Of a stretch of DNA of 64,000 nt, positions 37,600 through 46,851 are shown piece by piece; the first letter of the stretch is position 1, and every line of letters begins with the position of its first letter. A program made the position numbers and the translations under genes. The DNA comes from Proteus appendicitidis. GTDB taxonomy: Bacteria; Pseudomonadota; Gammaproteobacteria; Enterobacterales; Enterobacteriaceae. Under the pieces are notes generated by a model. That model was not told the DNA's origin and ran no database searches. It saw only the letters and a list, made by a program, of their open reading frames with translations. The DNA is taken from contig NZ_CP127389.1 in assembly GCF_030271835.1 (NCBI RefSeq), forward strand, positions 3,942,001-4,006,000, in the 5' to 3' direction.

Positions 37600-38316
37600 A
37601 TGTCTACGATTATCGATACTTTTATTGCCCCACCTTGCCATGATGAAATCGAGATCCTTTATCAAGACGAGCACTTAGTACTTATCAACAAACCGACAGG
37701 TTTATTGAGCTTATCAGGAAAAAATCCACAAAATATCGACTCCGTGCATTATCGATTAGTAAAGTTATTTCCGGGATGTACGCTTGTTCATCGGCTTGAT
37801 TTTGGCACATCTGGATTGATGGTTGTCGCACGCAATAAAGCAATCAATGCTCTTTTGTGTCAACAATTTAGCCAGCGCAGTGTAACCAAAATATACAGCG
37901 CGCTACTGTGTGGGTATTTAGATGAGAATGAAGGAATAATCGATGCGCCGATAGCAAAAGATCCGGCTCTGTTTCCACGCATGTCGATTTGCCCCGTTAA
38001 TGGCAAACCTGCACGCTCTCGTTATCGTGTTATTGAGCATTTTTATCATACGTTAGAAAGTGGAACGTTATTGCCTTTAACGCGAGTACAATTTATGCCT
38101 GAAACAGGGAGAACGCATCAACTTCGTATTCACAGCCAGTTTATAGGGCATCCTATTTTAGGTTGTGATTTATATGGCAGGTGCGACGAAGATTTGATAG
38201 AAGAAAGGGATGGTACTAAACGGGCTACGCGACTTATGCTGCATGCGAGTGAACTTCATTTTGTTCACCCCATTAGCCAAGCACCAATAAAAGCGCGTAG
38301 CGAAAGCCCGTTTTAA
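37600..38316 (+). CDS. RluA-family pseudouridine synthase
   Basis: This 238-residue enzyme converts uridine to pseudouridine in RNA. It has the family motif HRLDFGTSGLMVV (about residues 64-76) with the catalytic Asp, and the RTHQLRIHSQFIGHPILGCDLYG block. The RluA subgroup targets 23S rRNA U746 and tRNA U32. The sequence has drifted from E. coli RluA, so target specificity is uncertain. It has no S4 domain, as in RluA and unlike RluC/D. It is divergent from ymjA and convergent with the cold-shock-domain gene. Confidence 0.85.
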   Translation: MSTIIDTFIAPPCHDEIEILYQDEHLVLINKPTGLLSLSGKNPQNIDSVHYRLVKLFPGCTLVHRLDFGTSGLMVVARNKAINALLCQQFSQRSVTKIYSALLCGYLDENEGIIDAPIAKDPALFPRMSICPVNGKPARSRYRVIEHFYHTLESGTLLPLTRVQFMPETGRTHQLRIHSQFIGHPILGCDLYGRCDEDLIEERDGTKRATRLMLHASELHFVHPISQAPIKARSESPF

Positions 38317-38326
38317 ATATCGCTAT

Positions 38327-38809
38327 TTACAGTTTAAGCGCTTTTACTGTTTCATCGATATCAAGTTCATCTTCAGTAAAAATGATTTCTGTTCCGTGCA
38401 TAGTGGTGATCGCAAGCTTTCTCAACGTACGCATATTATGAGTATCATCTGCAGATTTTGGTCTGATACTATTCATTAAAGTGCCGACAGAAAGTACGGT
38501 GTTTTCTTTATTGATATGTGTATCTGCAGATACCTCTTCACTATAAATTCGAAAAGATTTAATAGATGTCAGCTTAACTCGCTCACCAGCAATATAGACA
38601 TATTTGCTGTCTGGGATCACTTTCACCGCGTAAGCAGATAGACCTTTAGTATTTGTGGTTGGTTCAAACGTGACATTTGCATCTGTTTTTATCAAAGCAG
38701 GGTTGGCAACTTTAATCACATGAAAATAACGGTTATCACCGTTTTCATCTTTAATAAATCCAAAACCTTTATCTTCAAACCACTTTGTGATTATTCCGTT
38801 CATTGCCAT
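38327..38809 (-). CDS. Cold-shock-domain protein with a C-terminal extension
   Basis: This is a 160-residue protein. Residues about 1-65 are a cold-shock domain with the RNP-1 pattern KGFGFIKDENGDNRYFHVIK. The remaining 95 residues are of unknown type and end in the acidic tract FTEDELDIDETVKAL. The CSD binds single-stranded nucleic acid, so a role in RNA binding is plausible. It is twice the length of CspA-type proteins. It sits 102 bases downstream of yaiL on the same strand and converges with the pseudouridine synthase gene. No name is assigned. Confidence 0.75.
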   Translation of the reverse strand: MAMNGIITKWFEDKGFGFIKDENGDNRYFHVIKVANPALIKTDANVTFEPTTNTKGLSAYAVKVIPDSKYVYIAGERVKLTSIKSFRIYSEEVSADTHINKENTVLSVGTLMNSIRPKSADDTHNMRTLRKLAITTMHGTEIIFTEDELDIDETVKALKL

Positions 38810-38911
38810 TATCGCCTACTTAATCGTTTATCTACAAAAATTTTCAGACGCAGTATAAAGCACAATGCTTATACAGACTATGCCCTTTGGGATAATAAGC
38901 TACTTTGCTTA

Positions 38912-39445
38912 TTACCACATCAAATCATCTGGGATTTTAAAATCAGCATAAGGATCGTCTTCATCTTGTTCTGTTTCGCTAAGTGCGTTATTTAACAAGA
39001 TACAGCCCACATCTCTTTGTGTAATTTTATCCGCTACACTTGCTGGAATAATCGCGTATTCAGTTTTATCTGCACTATCCAGTCGCGCAATGGCGAGACG
39101 TCCACTAATCAATTGAGATTGTGTCAATTTATCCACCACGATATTTTTAATCACATTGTTGTCAGTGAAGTTAAAATCAATATCGCCTTTGACTGGCGTA
39201 ATTCTATTCATCTCAATAAGTTGCTTAACTTGCGCTTTATACTCTTTAGATAATGTAGCTTGTTTTTGTTGCTCACTAAGCAGTTTATCGCGCTCCAGTT
39301 GGGCTTTTTTATTTTCTTCTACCGCTTCTCTTGCTTCTCGCGCTTGAACGCGTGATTTTTTCGCTGTTCTTTGAACTTTTGCCATTTTTTTACTGGTCAC
39401 AAGTCCCGCTTTTAACATTTGCTCTTGTAAGGTAAGTTTTGCCAT
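38912..39445 (-). CDS. yaiL: YaiL, DUF2058 nucleoprotein/polynucleotide-associated protein
   Basis: This 177-residue basic protein matches YaiL. The N-terminal MAKLTLQEQMLKAGLVTSKK and the Lys/Arg-rich coiled region (about residues 20-75) are typical, and the C-terminal domain contains GDIDFNFTDNNVIKNIVV. It is annotated in E. coli as a nucleoprotein-associated factor, without a defined reaction. The gene is divergent from yajD. Length is normal (E. coli 171). Confidence 0.85.
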   Translation of the reverse strand: MAKLTLQEQMLKAGLVTSKKMAKVQRTAKKSRVQAREAREAVEENKKAQLERDKLLSEQQKQATLSKEYKAQVKQLIEMNRITPVKGDIDFNFTDNNVIKNIVVDKLTQSQLISGRLAIARLDSADKTEYAIIPASVADKITQRDVGCILLNNALSETEQDEDDPYADFKIPDDLMW

Positions 39446-39630
39446 TGTTATGCCTAAGTCTGCTCAATAATTTATGAAATTATACCTGTAATTTCCAAGA
39501 GTGCATCAGGTTGTAAGATTGATAGCTTATTAGAGGAAATAGACCTTGTGAGATTTGAACCTATCCGTACATTCAGAGTATATTGGAAAAACTATCGTCA
39601 AACTTTCTCTTATAACAGGTAATACTAACA

Positions 39631-39978
39631 ATGGCTCTGATCCCAAAAAACTATGCACGGTTGGAAAGTGGCTACCGTGAAAAAGCACTGAAAATCTACC
39701 CGTGGGTATGTGGGCGTTGTGCGCGTGAGTTCGTTTATTCCAATCTACGTGAACTAACCGTTCATCATATTGATCACGACCATACCAATAACCCAGAAGA
39801 TGGCAGTAACTGGGAATTATTGTGTCTGTTTTGCCATGACCATGAACACTCAAAATACACAGAAGCAGACCAGTACGGTACAACCGTTGTCGCCGGTGAA
39901 GATGCACAGGATGATGTAGGTGCAGCCACTTATAATCCTTTTGCAGATTTAAAGTCGATGCTGAACAAGAAAAAATAA
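39631..39978 (+). CDS. yajD: YajD, HNH-nuclease-family protein
   Basis: This 115-residue protein has an HNH endonuclease-like core. CGRCAREF and CLFCHDHEHS give the zinc-binding Cys pairs, with the catalytic HHIDHDHTNN between them. It matches E. coli YajD (115 residues). The nuclease activity of this protein is not established to my knowledge. AGGTAAT precedes the ATG. It lies between yaiL and yibL, with no clear operon partners. Confidence 0.88.
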   Translation: MALIPKNYARLESGYREKALKIYPWVCGRCAREFVYSNLRELTVHHIDHDHTNNPEDGSNWELLCLFCHDHEHSKYTEADQYGTTVVAGEDAQDDVGAATYNPFADLKSMLNKKK

Positions 39979-40089
39979 TGAATGCGGTGTCTGCTTTGGT
40001 ACAAAGCAAGCCAATCTATCCCCTTTCCACGCCCTTACACAGAATAGTGTATACTTACCGACAAGAAATTTGTTCACGGTTAATTAATA

Positions 40090-40452
40090 ATGAAAGAAAT
40101 CGAAAAAGCAAAAATCAAACTCCTTAGTGACCGTTTAGATCTTATTCGCCACAAAATGGCAAATATCTCGCTGACAGATGAAGCGGAAAAATACGCAGAG
40201 TTTGAGAAAGAAAAAGTAGAACTGGAAACTGAAATCGTTCGTTTGAAAGAAGTACGTAGCAATAAACTAAGTAAAGAAGCGCAGAAATTGGTGGATATGC
40301 CATTCAAACGCCCCATTACTAAGAAAGAACAAGCTGATATTGGCAAACTGAAGAAAGCCGTACGAGGCTTGATAATCGTCCATCCAATGACAGCATTAGG
40401 CCGCGAAATGGGGCTAGATGTTATGACTGGTTTTTCTAAAACGGATTTTTAG
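40090..40452 (+). CDS. yibL: YibL, ribosome-associated protein (DUF2810)
   Basis: This 120-residue protein is mainly helical and charged in the first 70 residues. It has a strongly conserved C-terminal half with [19 protein letters not shown] and [20 protein letters not shown], which is nearly the same in E. coli YibL. YibL has been found with ribosomes; its precise function is unclear. It is monocistronic here and followed by a gene relic and selC. Confidence 0.88.
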   Translation: MKEIEKAKIKLLSDRLDLIRHKMANISLTDEAEKYAEFEKEKVELETEIVRLKEVRSNKLSKEAQKLVDMPFKRPITKKEQADIGKLKKAVRGLIIVHPMTALGREMGLDVMTGFSKTDF

Positions 40453-40575
40453 TTAAAAAATTACTCCAACTAAAACCGGCAAAGACCCACTAATACTGGC
40501 TGGTTCTTAATATACTTTTCGTTGTTATGAACCGTCAGTTATCCTTAGCTTTTTTATTGACCCTACCTGATTACC
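40453..40575. other. Intergenic segment between yibL and the RhuM-like relic
   Basis: A weak imperfect inverted repeat, AACCGGC / GCTGGTT, could end yibL. Nothing else recognisable is present. Confidence 0.3.
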
Positions 40576-40725
40576 CTATTGGCGAACTATCCGGAATTTC
40601 CGGATGGTTGCGTTTTGAGCAAGTTCCCTTTTAAGGAAAATATTAACAAGATACTTATTAATTGTACGGACGTCTTTTCCATATAATTCAGCAATTTTAG
40701 CTTCTGTATTCAAAGATAAGAGCGC
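40576..40725 (-). pseudogene. RhuM-like DNA-binding protein relic
   Basis: On the minus strand a short open stretch encodes NTEAKIAELYGKDVRTINKY, then VNIFLKRELAQNATIRKF and a stop at 40576-40578. This pattern (AELYGKD-R-TI-K...NIF...GEL-like...RKF) matches the N-terminal helix-turn-helix region of RhuM-family proteins, which are about 300 residues long. An in-frame stop at 40726-40728 closes it upstream, and no further coding follows. It is a truncated remnant about 100 bases from the 3' end of selC, a common integration site, so it may be what is left of a mobile element. Confidence 0.6.
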
Positions 40726-40818
40726 TTATAAATAGATAATAAACTTATTGTTTTAGCGAAAAACAATATGATAAAGACATAAAAAGCGATTTTTTGAGGA
40801 GGTTAATTGAATAAGAAT

Positions 40819-40913
40819 TGGCGGAAGATCACAGGAGTCGAACCTGCCAAGGACCGCTGGCGGCCCCATCTGGATTTGAAGTCCAGCCGCCCCACCGGGG
40901 ACGATGATCTTCC
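40819..40913 (-). tRNA. selC: tRNA-Sec (anticodon TCA)
   Basis: This 95-nt gene closely resembles E. coli selC. The acceptor arms GGAAGATC and GATCTTCC pair. The anticodon loop CTTCAAA, held by CTGGA / TCCAG, gives anticodon TCA, which reads UGA. The long variable arm (GGGGCCGCC and GGCGG pairs) and the T arm GGTTCGACTCC are typical, and CCA is encoded. The gene looks intact. It inserts selenocysteine, given SelA, SelB and SelD, none of which is in this window. Confidence 0.95.
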
Positions 40914-41153
40914 ATTTTTGAGTAGGTCAAAAGGAAATAACGGGATGATTATACGCTGAATTATTTTTAATCCCAAGTGCATCAAATCAATAAAAGCCCT
41001 TTCAAATAAAATAATCCCATTTTTGAGTAAAACCTCGGATAATTACCACGATACTATTGAACTTATGCGGTTTCACCCTCATCTTACTTTCTATGACGAA
41101 TAAACTCAGTGATGTGTTTTACGCCACTGCAAACCAAAATACAGGATGTTTTT

Positions 41154-43196
41154 ATGTCAAATCCATTACTTAATACAACGGGATTACCTGCATTTTCCCT
41201 TATCAAACCAGAACATGTTGTTCCTGCGCTAAAAGAAGTCTTAACAACTTACCGTGAAACAGTTGAAAAATTACTGGCTGATAATACGCAATTTAACTGG
41301 GATAACCTTTGCCAGCCATTAGCTGAAGTAGGTGATAAACTTTCTCGTGTTTGGTCCCCCGTTAGTCATTTAAATTCTGTCAAAAACTGTGCTGAACTAC
41401 GCGAAGCGTATGAACAGAGTTTACCATTGCTGTCTGAATTCAGTACATGGATGGGGCAACACGAAGGTTTATATCAAGCTTATAAATCAATTAAAGAAAG
41501 TGCTGATTTTAATGCGTTAACTCAACCACAGAAAAAAACGATTGAAAACGCATTACGTGACTTTGAATTATCAGGTATTGGGCTACCAAAAGAAAAACAA
41601 CAGCGCTTTGGTGAAATCAGTGCGCGGATGTCAGAACTAGGTGCGAAATACGGCAATAACGTATTAGATGCCACAATGGGTTGGTCTAAATTAATTACCA
41701 ATGTAGACGATCTATCTGGTATGCCACAAAGTGCGATTGATGCAGCAAAAGCAATTGCACAAGCGAAAGATCAAGAAGGCTATCTATTAACACTTGATAT
41801 GCCAAGCTATATACCGGTTAGGACTTACGCAGATAACCGTGAACTGCGAAAAGAAATGAGCATTGCTTATAGCACTCGCGCTTCTGATCAAGGTCCAAAT
41901 GCAGGTCAGTGGGATAACAGTGAAATTATGGCGGAGATCCTTTCGTTACGTCACGAACTCGCTCAACTGCTCGGCTTTAAAAATTATGCTGAAAAATCCC
42001 TTGCTACTAAAATGGCAGAGTCTCCTGAGCAAGTATTGAGCTTCTTAACTGATTTAGCCCAACGCGCTCATCCGCAAGGTGAAGAAGAATTAGCAGAACT
42101 CACTCAATTTGCAAAAGAACACTATGGTGTTGATAAACTCGAATCGTGGGATCTGGCTTATTACAGCGAAAAACAAAAACAACACCTATTCTCAATCGAT
42201 GATGAACAGCTACGCCCTTATTTCCCTGAACAACGTGCTTTAAGTGGTTTATTTGAAGTCGTTCATCGTATCTATGGTTTAACTGCCAAAGAGCGTAACG
42301 ATATCGACACTTGGCATGATGATGTCCGTTACTTTGAGCTTTATGATGAAAGCAATACTTTACGTGGTAGCTTCTATCTTGATTTATATGCACGCGAGCA
42401 CAAACGTGGTGGCGCTTGGATGGATAACTGCATAGGCAGAATGCGTCATGCGGATGGTTCACTACAAAACCCCGTTGCTTACCTCACTTGTAACTTCAAT
42501 AAGCCAGTAGGCGATAAACCGGCACTGTTTACTCATAATGAAGTAACCACGCTATTCCATGAGTTTGGCCACGGCTTACATCACATGTTAACGCAGATTG
42601 ATACCGCAGATGTTGCAGGCATTAATGGTGTGCCTTGGGATGCCGTTGAATTACCAAGCCAATTTATGGAGAACTGGTGCTGGGAGCCAGAAGCGTTAGC
42701 CTTTATTTCAGGTCACTACGAAACTGGCGAACCATTACCACAGGCAATGCTTGATAATATGCTTAAAGCAAAAAATTATCAGTCAGCGATGTTTGTGTTA
42801 CGCCAACTGGAGTTTGGTCTGTTTGATTTCCGTTTACACGCTGAATATGATCCATCTAAAGGCGCGCGTATTATGGATATCTTAAACAGTGTGAAAGAGA
42901 AAGTTTCTGTGGTTCCTTCTACACCGTGGGCGCGTTTCCCTCATGCCTTTAGTCATATCTTTGCTGGTGGATATGCCGCAGGTTATTACAGCTATTTATG
43001 GGCAGATGTACTGGCAGCCGATGCCTTCTCTCGCTTCTCTGAAGAAGGTATTTTTAACCGTGAAACGGGTCAATCATTCCTTGATAATATTTTAACTCGT
43101 GGTGGTTCAGAAGAGCCAATGGAACTGTTTAAACGCTTCCGTGGTCGTGAGCCGCAACTTGATGCTATGCTCAAAGGCTACGGCATTAAAGGATGA
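41154..43196 (+). CDS. prlC: Oligopeptidase A
   Basis: This 680-residue cytoplasmic M3-family zinc metallopeptidase degrades short peptides, including cleaved signal peptides. The zinc motif is FHEFGHGLHH (HEXXH), with the third ligand about 25 residues later in the ELPSQFMENW segment. The start chosen is the ATG at 41154, preceded by AGGATG and giving exactly the E. coli length and N terminus (MSNPLL); an earlier GTG would add 15 unconserved residues. It is followed four bases later by rsmJ, the same pair as in E. coli. Confidence 0.94.
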   Translation: MSNPLLNTTGLPAFSLIKPEHVVPALKEVLTTYRETVEKLLADNTQFNWDNLCQPLAEVGDKLSRVWSPVSHLNSVKNCAELREAYEQSLPLLSEFSTWMGQHEGLYQAYKSIKESADFNALTQPQKKTIENALRDFELSGIGLPKEKQQRFGEISARMSELGAKYGNNVLDATMGWSKLITNVDDLSGMPQSAIDAAKAIAQAKDQEGYLLTLDMPSYIPVRTYADNRELRKEMSIAYSTRASDQGPNAGQWDNSEIMAEILSLRHELAQLLGFKNYAEKSLATKMAESPEQVLSFLTDLAQRAHPQGEEELAELTQFAKEHYGVDKLESWDLAYYSEKQKQHLFSIDDEQLRPYFPEQRALSGLFEVVHRIYGLTAKERNDIDTWHDDVRYFELYDESNTLRGSFYLDLYAREHKRGGAWMDNCIGRMRHADGSLQNPVAYLTCNFNKPVGDKPALFTHNEVTTLFHEFGHGLHHMLTQIDTADVAGINGVPWDAVELPSQFMENWCWEPEALAFISGHYETGEPLPQAMLDNMLKAKNYQSAMFVLRQLEFGLFDFRLHAEYDPSKGARIMDILNSVKEKVSVVPSTPWARFPHAFSHIFAGGYAAGYYSYLWADVLAADAFSRFSEEGIFNRETGQSFLDNILTRGGSEEPMELFKRFRGREPQLDAMLKGYGIKG

Positions 43197-43199
43197 TAT

Positions 43200-43946
43200 G
43201 TGAATATCTGTTTACTTTGTGAAGAAGGCGCTGATAACAGCGCCTTATCTGATTTAGCGCAACGTTGGGGCTTAGTTCACGATGAAACGCAAATTATGGC
43301 ATTAGTGTTAACACCCACACACCTTGAATTACGCAAACAAGATGAACCTAAATTGGGTGGCATTTATGTCGATTTTGTGGAAGGCACCATGGCACATCGT
43401 CGTAAATTTGGCGGTGGTCGAGGTGAAGCTGTGGCAAAAGCTGTCGGCATTAAAAAAGACTATCTACCTGATGTAGTTGATGCAACGGCAGGGCTTGGTC
43501 GTGATGCATTTGTATTGGCGTCTATTGGTTGTAAGGTGAGAATGGTTGAACGCCATCCTGTTGTCGCAGCATTGCTTGAAGACGGCTTAAAACGTGCTTA
43601 TCTTGATCCTGATATTGGTGAATGGATGCAAGAACGTATGACACTGATCCACGCCTCTTCAGCTCAAGCACTAACAGAAATCACACCAGCACCCGATGTG
43701 GTCTATCTTGATCCTATGTATCCACATAAAGCGAAAAGCGCATTAGTAAAAAAAGAGATGCGAGTGTTTCAGTCTTTAGTGGGTGCCGATGAAGATGCAG
43801 ATGCACTGTTAGAGCCGGCAATTACGTTAGCTAAAAAAAGGGTTGTAGTTAAACGTCCTGATTATGCAGAACCATTAAATAATCAGCCTGCACATGCCAA
43901 TGTAACAACCAAAAATCACCGCTTTGATATCTATCCTTGTGTGTAA
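43200..43946 (+). CDS. rsmJ: 16S rRNA m2G1516 methyltransferase
   Basis: This 248-residue SAM-dependent enzyme methylates G1516 in 16S rRNA. It has the SAM motif [18 protein letters not shown] (about residues 98-115) and the catalytic block [20 protein letters not shown] (about 167-186). It matches E. coli RsmJ (YhiQ) along its length, including [20 protein letters not shown]. It starts at GTG four bases after the prlC stop, so the genes are an operon. A hairpin follows. Confidence 0.93.
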   Translation: MNICLLCEEGADNSALSDLAQRWGLVHDETQIMALVLTPTHLELRKQDEPKLGGIYVDFVEGTMAHRRKFGGGRGEAVAKAVGIKKDYLPDVVDATAGLGRDAFVLASIGCKVRMVERHPVVAALLEDGLKRAYLDPDIGEWMQERMTLIHASSAQALTEITPAPDVVYLDPMYPHKAKSALVKKEMRVFQSLVGADEDADALLEPAITLAKKRVVVKRPDYAEPLNNQPAHANVTTKNHRFDIYPCV

Positions 43947-43980
43947 CTACTTACACATTAGGAAAAAATAAATTTGAAAT

Positions 43981-44006
43981 CTGACGGGTGTTAAACACCC
44001 GTTCAG
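43981..44006. terminator. Bidirectional intrinsic terminator between rsmJ and gdhA
   Basis: Arms ACGGGTGTT and AACACCCGT pair with a one-base loop offset and an outer CTGA / TCAG pair. It separates two convergent genes. T tracts are short, so strength is uncertain. Confidence 0.6.
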
Positions 44007-44018
44007 AATCAATGAAAA

Positions 44019-45359
44019 TTACAACACGCCTTGTGCCAGCATTGCATCAGCGACTTTAACAAAACCTGCAATGTTTGCGCCTTGAATATAATTAGTTTGC
44101 TTACCTTCACCGCCGTAATTCACGCAAGCATGGTGAATATCTAACATAATGTGATGTAAGCGAGCATCCACTTTCTCTGCTTTCCAGCTCAAACGTGCCG
44201 CATTCTGTGCCATCTCTAACCCCGAGGTTGCAACACCACCAGCATTAGCTGCTTTACCTGGTGCAAAAAGGACACCCGCTTCAATAAAGGCATCTGTTGC
44301 AGCAATCGTTGTTGGCATATTTGCGCCTTCAGCAACAGCTTTTACCCCATTTTTGATAAGCACTTTAGCCGCTTCCCAATCTAACTCATTTTGTGTTGCA
44401 CAAGGCAACGCAATATCAACAGGAACAGCCCAAGGTTGTTGCCCTTCAAGATACGTTAAGCCAAATTCTTTTGCGTACTCTTCAACACGACCATAATTAT
44501 TTTTAATTTCAGTGAGTCGAGCGAGTTTTTCAGTGGTAAATCCCGCTTCATCAACCACAGTACCACCTGAATCTGATGCTGTTATTACTTTAGCGCCTAA
44601 CTCTAAACATTTTTCGATAGTGAACTGTGCAACGTTACCCGCGCCAGAAACCGCCACACGCATTCCCTCAAGAGACATACCATGACGTTTAAGCATCGCA
44701 TTAGTAAAGTAAACCAGACCGTACCCAGTAGCTTCTGGGCGAATTAAACTGCCACCGAATGAAAGACCTTTACCTGTAAATACACATTCATTGCTATTAG
44801 ACAGTTTTTTCATCATGCCGGCCATAAAGCCGACTTCTCGTGCTCCCACCCCAATGTCACCGGCAGGAACATCTGTATTAGCGCCTAAATGGCGATAAAG
44901 TTCAGTCATCAATGCCTGACAAAAGCGCATCACTTCCCCATGGCTTTTACCTTTAGGATTAAAATCAGAGCCACCTTTGGCTCCTCCCATCGGTAATGTC
45001 GTTAATGCATTTTTAAATGTTTGTTCAAAACCTAAGAATTTTAGGATAGAAAGATTTACTGATGGATGAAAACGCATACCACCTTTGTAAGGTCCAATGG
45101 CGGAGTTAAATTGGATACGCCATGCTCGGTTAACTTGCACTTGCCCTTTATCATCTAACCAACAGACGCGAAACTGGATAATACGTTCAGGCTCTACTAA
45201 GCGCTCAAGTAATGATTGTTCACGATATTGTGGGTTTTTCTCTAAAAAAGGCCACAAAGTGGTAAAAACTTCACGAACCGCCTGATGATACTCAGGTTGA
45301 TGAGCGTTATATTTTTCTACCCCTTCTAAAAACGAAGATAATGAGCCAGATATATTCAT
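44019..45359 (-). CDS. gdhA: NADP-specific glutamate dehydrogenase
   Basis: This 446-residue cytoplasmic enzyme makes glutamate from 2-oxoglutarate and ammonia with NADPH. It shows the substrate-binding GPYKGGMRFHPSVNLSILKF and the catalytic Lys in PMGGAKGGSDFNPKG (about residue 128). The nucleotide-binding motif VAVSGAGNVAQFTIEKCLELG lies about residue 235. Length matches E. coli GdhA (447). In E. coli the position between rsmJ and uspA is held by dtpB, so gdhA has been relocated or kept here in this lineage. Confidence 0.95.
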   Translation of the reverse strand: MNISGSLSSFLEGVEKYNAHQPEYHQAVREVFTTLWPFLEKNPQYREQSLLERLVEPERIIQFRVCWLDDKGQVQVNRAWRIQFNSAIGPYKGGMRFHPSVNLSILKFLGFEQTFKNALTTLPMGGAKGGSDFNPKGKSHGEVMRFCQALMTELYRHLGANTDVPAGDIGVGAREVGFMAGMMKKLSNSNECVFTGKGLSFGGSLIRPEATGYGLVYFTNAMLKRHGMSLEGMRVAVSGAGNVAQFTIEKCLELGAKVITASDSGGTVVDEAGFTTEKLARLTEIKNNYGRVEEYAKEFGLTYLEGQQPWAVPVDIALPCATQNELDWEAAKVLIKNGVKAVAEGANMPTTIAATDAFIEAGVLFAPGKAANAGGVATSGLEMAQNAARLSWKAEKVDARLHHIMLDIHHACVNYGGEGKQTNYIQGANIAGFVKVADAMLAQGVL

Positions 45360-45560
45360 TCAGTTATTCCTTTTTTGTGTAATGTGATGTTGGCATAACC
45401 TCATTTATTCGGAATATTTTTGGGTTTTGTGAGGTTGATGTTGTTTTGCTTCTTGAATATATCATTAAAATACATTCACACTTCAAGACATTTTTTTCAC
45501 AATTAGACAAAAAAAAAAGGTTGACTCGCTTTAACGACAGGAAAAATAGGAATTTTAGGC

Positions 45561-45592
45561 AAAAAAATACCTGCATAAGCAGGCATTTTTTT
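45561..45592 (-). terminator. Intrinsic terminator of uspA
   Basis: On the minus strand the arms CCTGC / GCAGG with a four-base loop are extended by flanking A/T pairs and followed by seven T. It lies just past the uspA stop. Confidence 0.8.
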
Positions 45593-45613
45593 GCTTAAAC
45601 AAGCAAGCGATTA

Positions 45614-46045
45614 TTATTCATCATCTTTCAGAGGAACAATTAGCATATCAACATGCACAGTATTAATTAGTTGGCGTGCTGATGACATCAATTTGCTCCA
45701 GAAGTCTTGGTGATGACCACAAACGACTAAATCCATATCGTATTTCTTAATCGCATCGACTAGAACTTGTCCTAAATCACCACTACCACTCAGGGTTTCT
45801 TGAATTTCATAACCCGAGTTATCAGAGAGATCTTTTAACGCGTTACGGGTTTCATCAGTAATACGTTGCTGCATATCACCGAGGTTGACATCAATTAGAC
45901 CGGTATAAAGATCAGAGTAGTTAACATCAACGTGAATTAAGGAAACTTTGGCATTATAGGGTTTTGCCATAGATACAGCTTTCTGTACTAAGACGTTACT
46001 CTCAGGGGATAAATCAACTGCCACTAGAATATGCTTATAAGCCAT
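45614..46045 (-). CDS. uspA: Universal stress protein A
   Basis: This 143-residue cytoplasmic protein is nearly the same as E. coli UspA (144 residues), for example [19 protein letters not shown] and [16 protein letters not shown]. It is induced in growth arrest and stress, and its molecular action is not fully clear. The E. coli form lacks the ATP-binding GxxG motif, and I see none here. It is divergent from uspB with a 406-bp region between. Confidence 0.95.
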   Translation of the reverse strand: MAYKHILVAVDLSPESNVLVQKAVSMAKPYNAKVSLIHVDVNYSDLYTGLIDVNLGDMQQRITDETRNALKDLSDNSGYEIQETLSGSGDLGQVLVDAIKKYDMDLVVCGHHQDFWSKLMSSARQLINTVHVDMLIVPLKDDE

Positions 46046-46451
46046 CGTGAACTCCTTCCATAAGCTGATTAATCGGTTGGAAAGGCGGTTAAGCCTAAAT
46101 CCTATGTATTAAATATAACGTTTTAAGATGAAAGTTAGATGTCGCCTTGATCACAACTTATGTCAAATTCATCAAGAAAGCATCTATCGATAAATAACAA
46201 TATACACTATTTTACATTAGCACGATGTCATTCACCGACAATAACATCATAATAATGAGAATTGAGTATAAAAAACAACAAAAGCACCCTTTTAGAGTTA
46301 TTTTTTATCTTTTTTTCTGAAAAAGGAAACAACTTGAAAAAGTCACTTTTGTTTATTGCTTAATTTCACCTAAACTTAAATTAGAGAAAAAAGTAACCTT
46401 TATTGGTAAAGGTTTTCTCATCTCAGAATCTATTATTCTAGGGAGGGGATT
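46046..46451. promoter_or_regulatory. Divergent uspA/uspB region with sigma-S-type promoter and hairpin
   Basis: A good sigma-S-type -10, CTAAACTTAA (46370-46379), matches the CTAYACTTAA pattern. E. coli uspB is sigma-S dependent. Just downstream, a perfect 8-bp hairpin, AACCTTTA-TTGG-TAAAGGTT (46395-46414), lies at the start of the expected uspB leader. It is followed by a GGGAGGGG ribosome-binding site close to the ATG. No other gene is visible. Confidence 0.6.
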
Positions 46452-46784
46452 ATGTTTAATGTCATTGTTGTCTTTTGGGCGCTATGTATTCTTTGCCTGA
46501 TTAATATGATGCGTTATTTTTCATCTATTCGGGTATTACTCACAATATTGCGCCAATCTGATCCTTTGCTCTACCAATCTGTGGATGGCAATGGATTTTT
46601 TACTATGCACGGACAATTTTCAAAACAACTAAGACTCATTCGCTATATCAACCAACGCCAATACATCAATCATCATAATCCTGAAGTCATTATGCGTTGT
46701 GAGCGAATTTATCGGCAATTTTATCTTGTTAGCCGTTTTTGTATTTTGGCTGTCGCAAGTTTAATTGCCATGCTTTTTTGGTAA
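46452..46784 (+). CDS. uspB: Universal stress protein B
   Basis: This 110-residue membrane protein has two helices (about residues 1-15 and 90-108) and matches E. coli UspB (111 residues), including [20 protein letters not shown] and [19 protein letters not shown]. UspB is a stationary-phase protein needed for ethanol resistance in E. coli. The ATG follows a strong GGGAGGGG site. It converges with pitA, with a hairpin between. Confidence 0.93.
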   Translation: MFNVIVVFWALCILCLINMMRYFSSIRVLLTILRQSDPLLYQSVDGNGFFTMHGQFSKQLRLIRYINQRQYINHHNPEVIMRCERIYRQFYLVSRFCILAVASLIAMLFW

Positions 46785-46798
46785 GCGACAAAAACAAA

Positions 46799-46826
46799 AA
46801 AACGGTGACTAAAAGTCACCGTTTAT
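46799..46826. terminator. Bidirectional intrinsic terminator between uspB and pitA
   Basis: The perfect arms AAACGGTGACT / AGTCACCGTTT have a three-base loop, with an A-rich flank giving a T tract on the minus strand. Confidence 0.85.
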
Positions 46827-46851
46827 AAACAAACTTGGGTAATTATTGTTA

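Noticed and set aside
40585..40609. A 25-base near-perfect palindrome (ATCCGGAA core, mirrored) in the yibL-selC region
   Set aside because: It lies inside the RhuM-like relic and is explained by the codons for IRKFRI; no gene nearby needs such an operator.
40803..40985. A 60-codon frame on the minus strand
   Set aside because: It runs through the tRNA-Sec gene.
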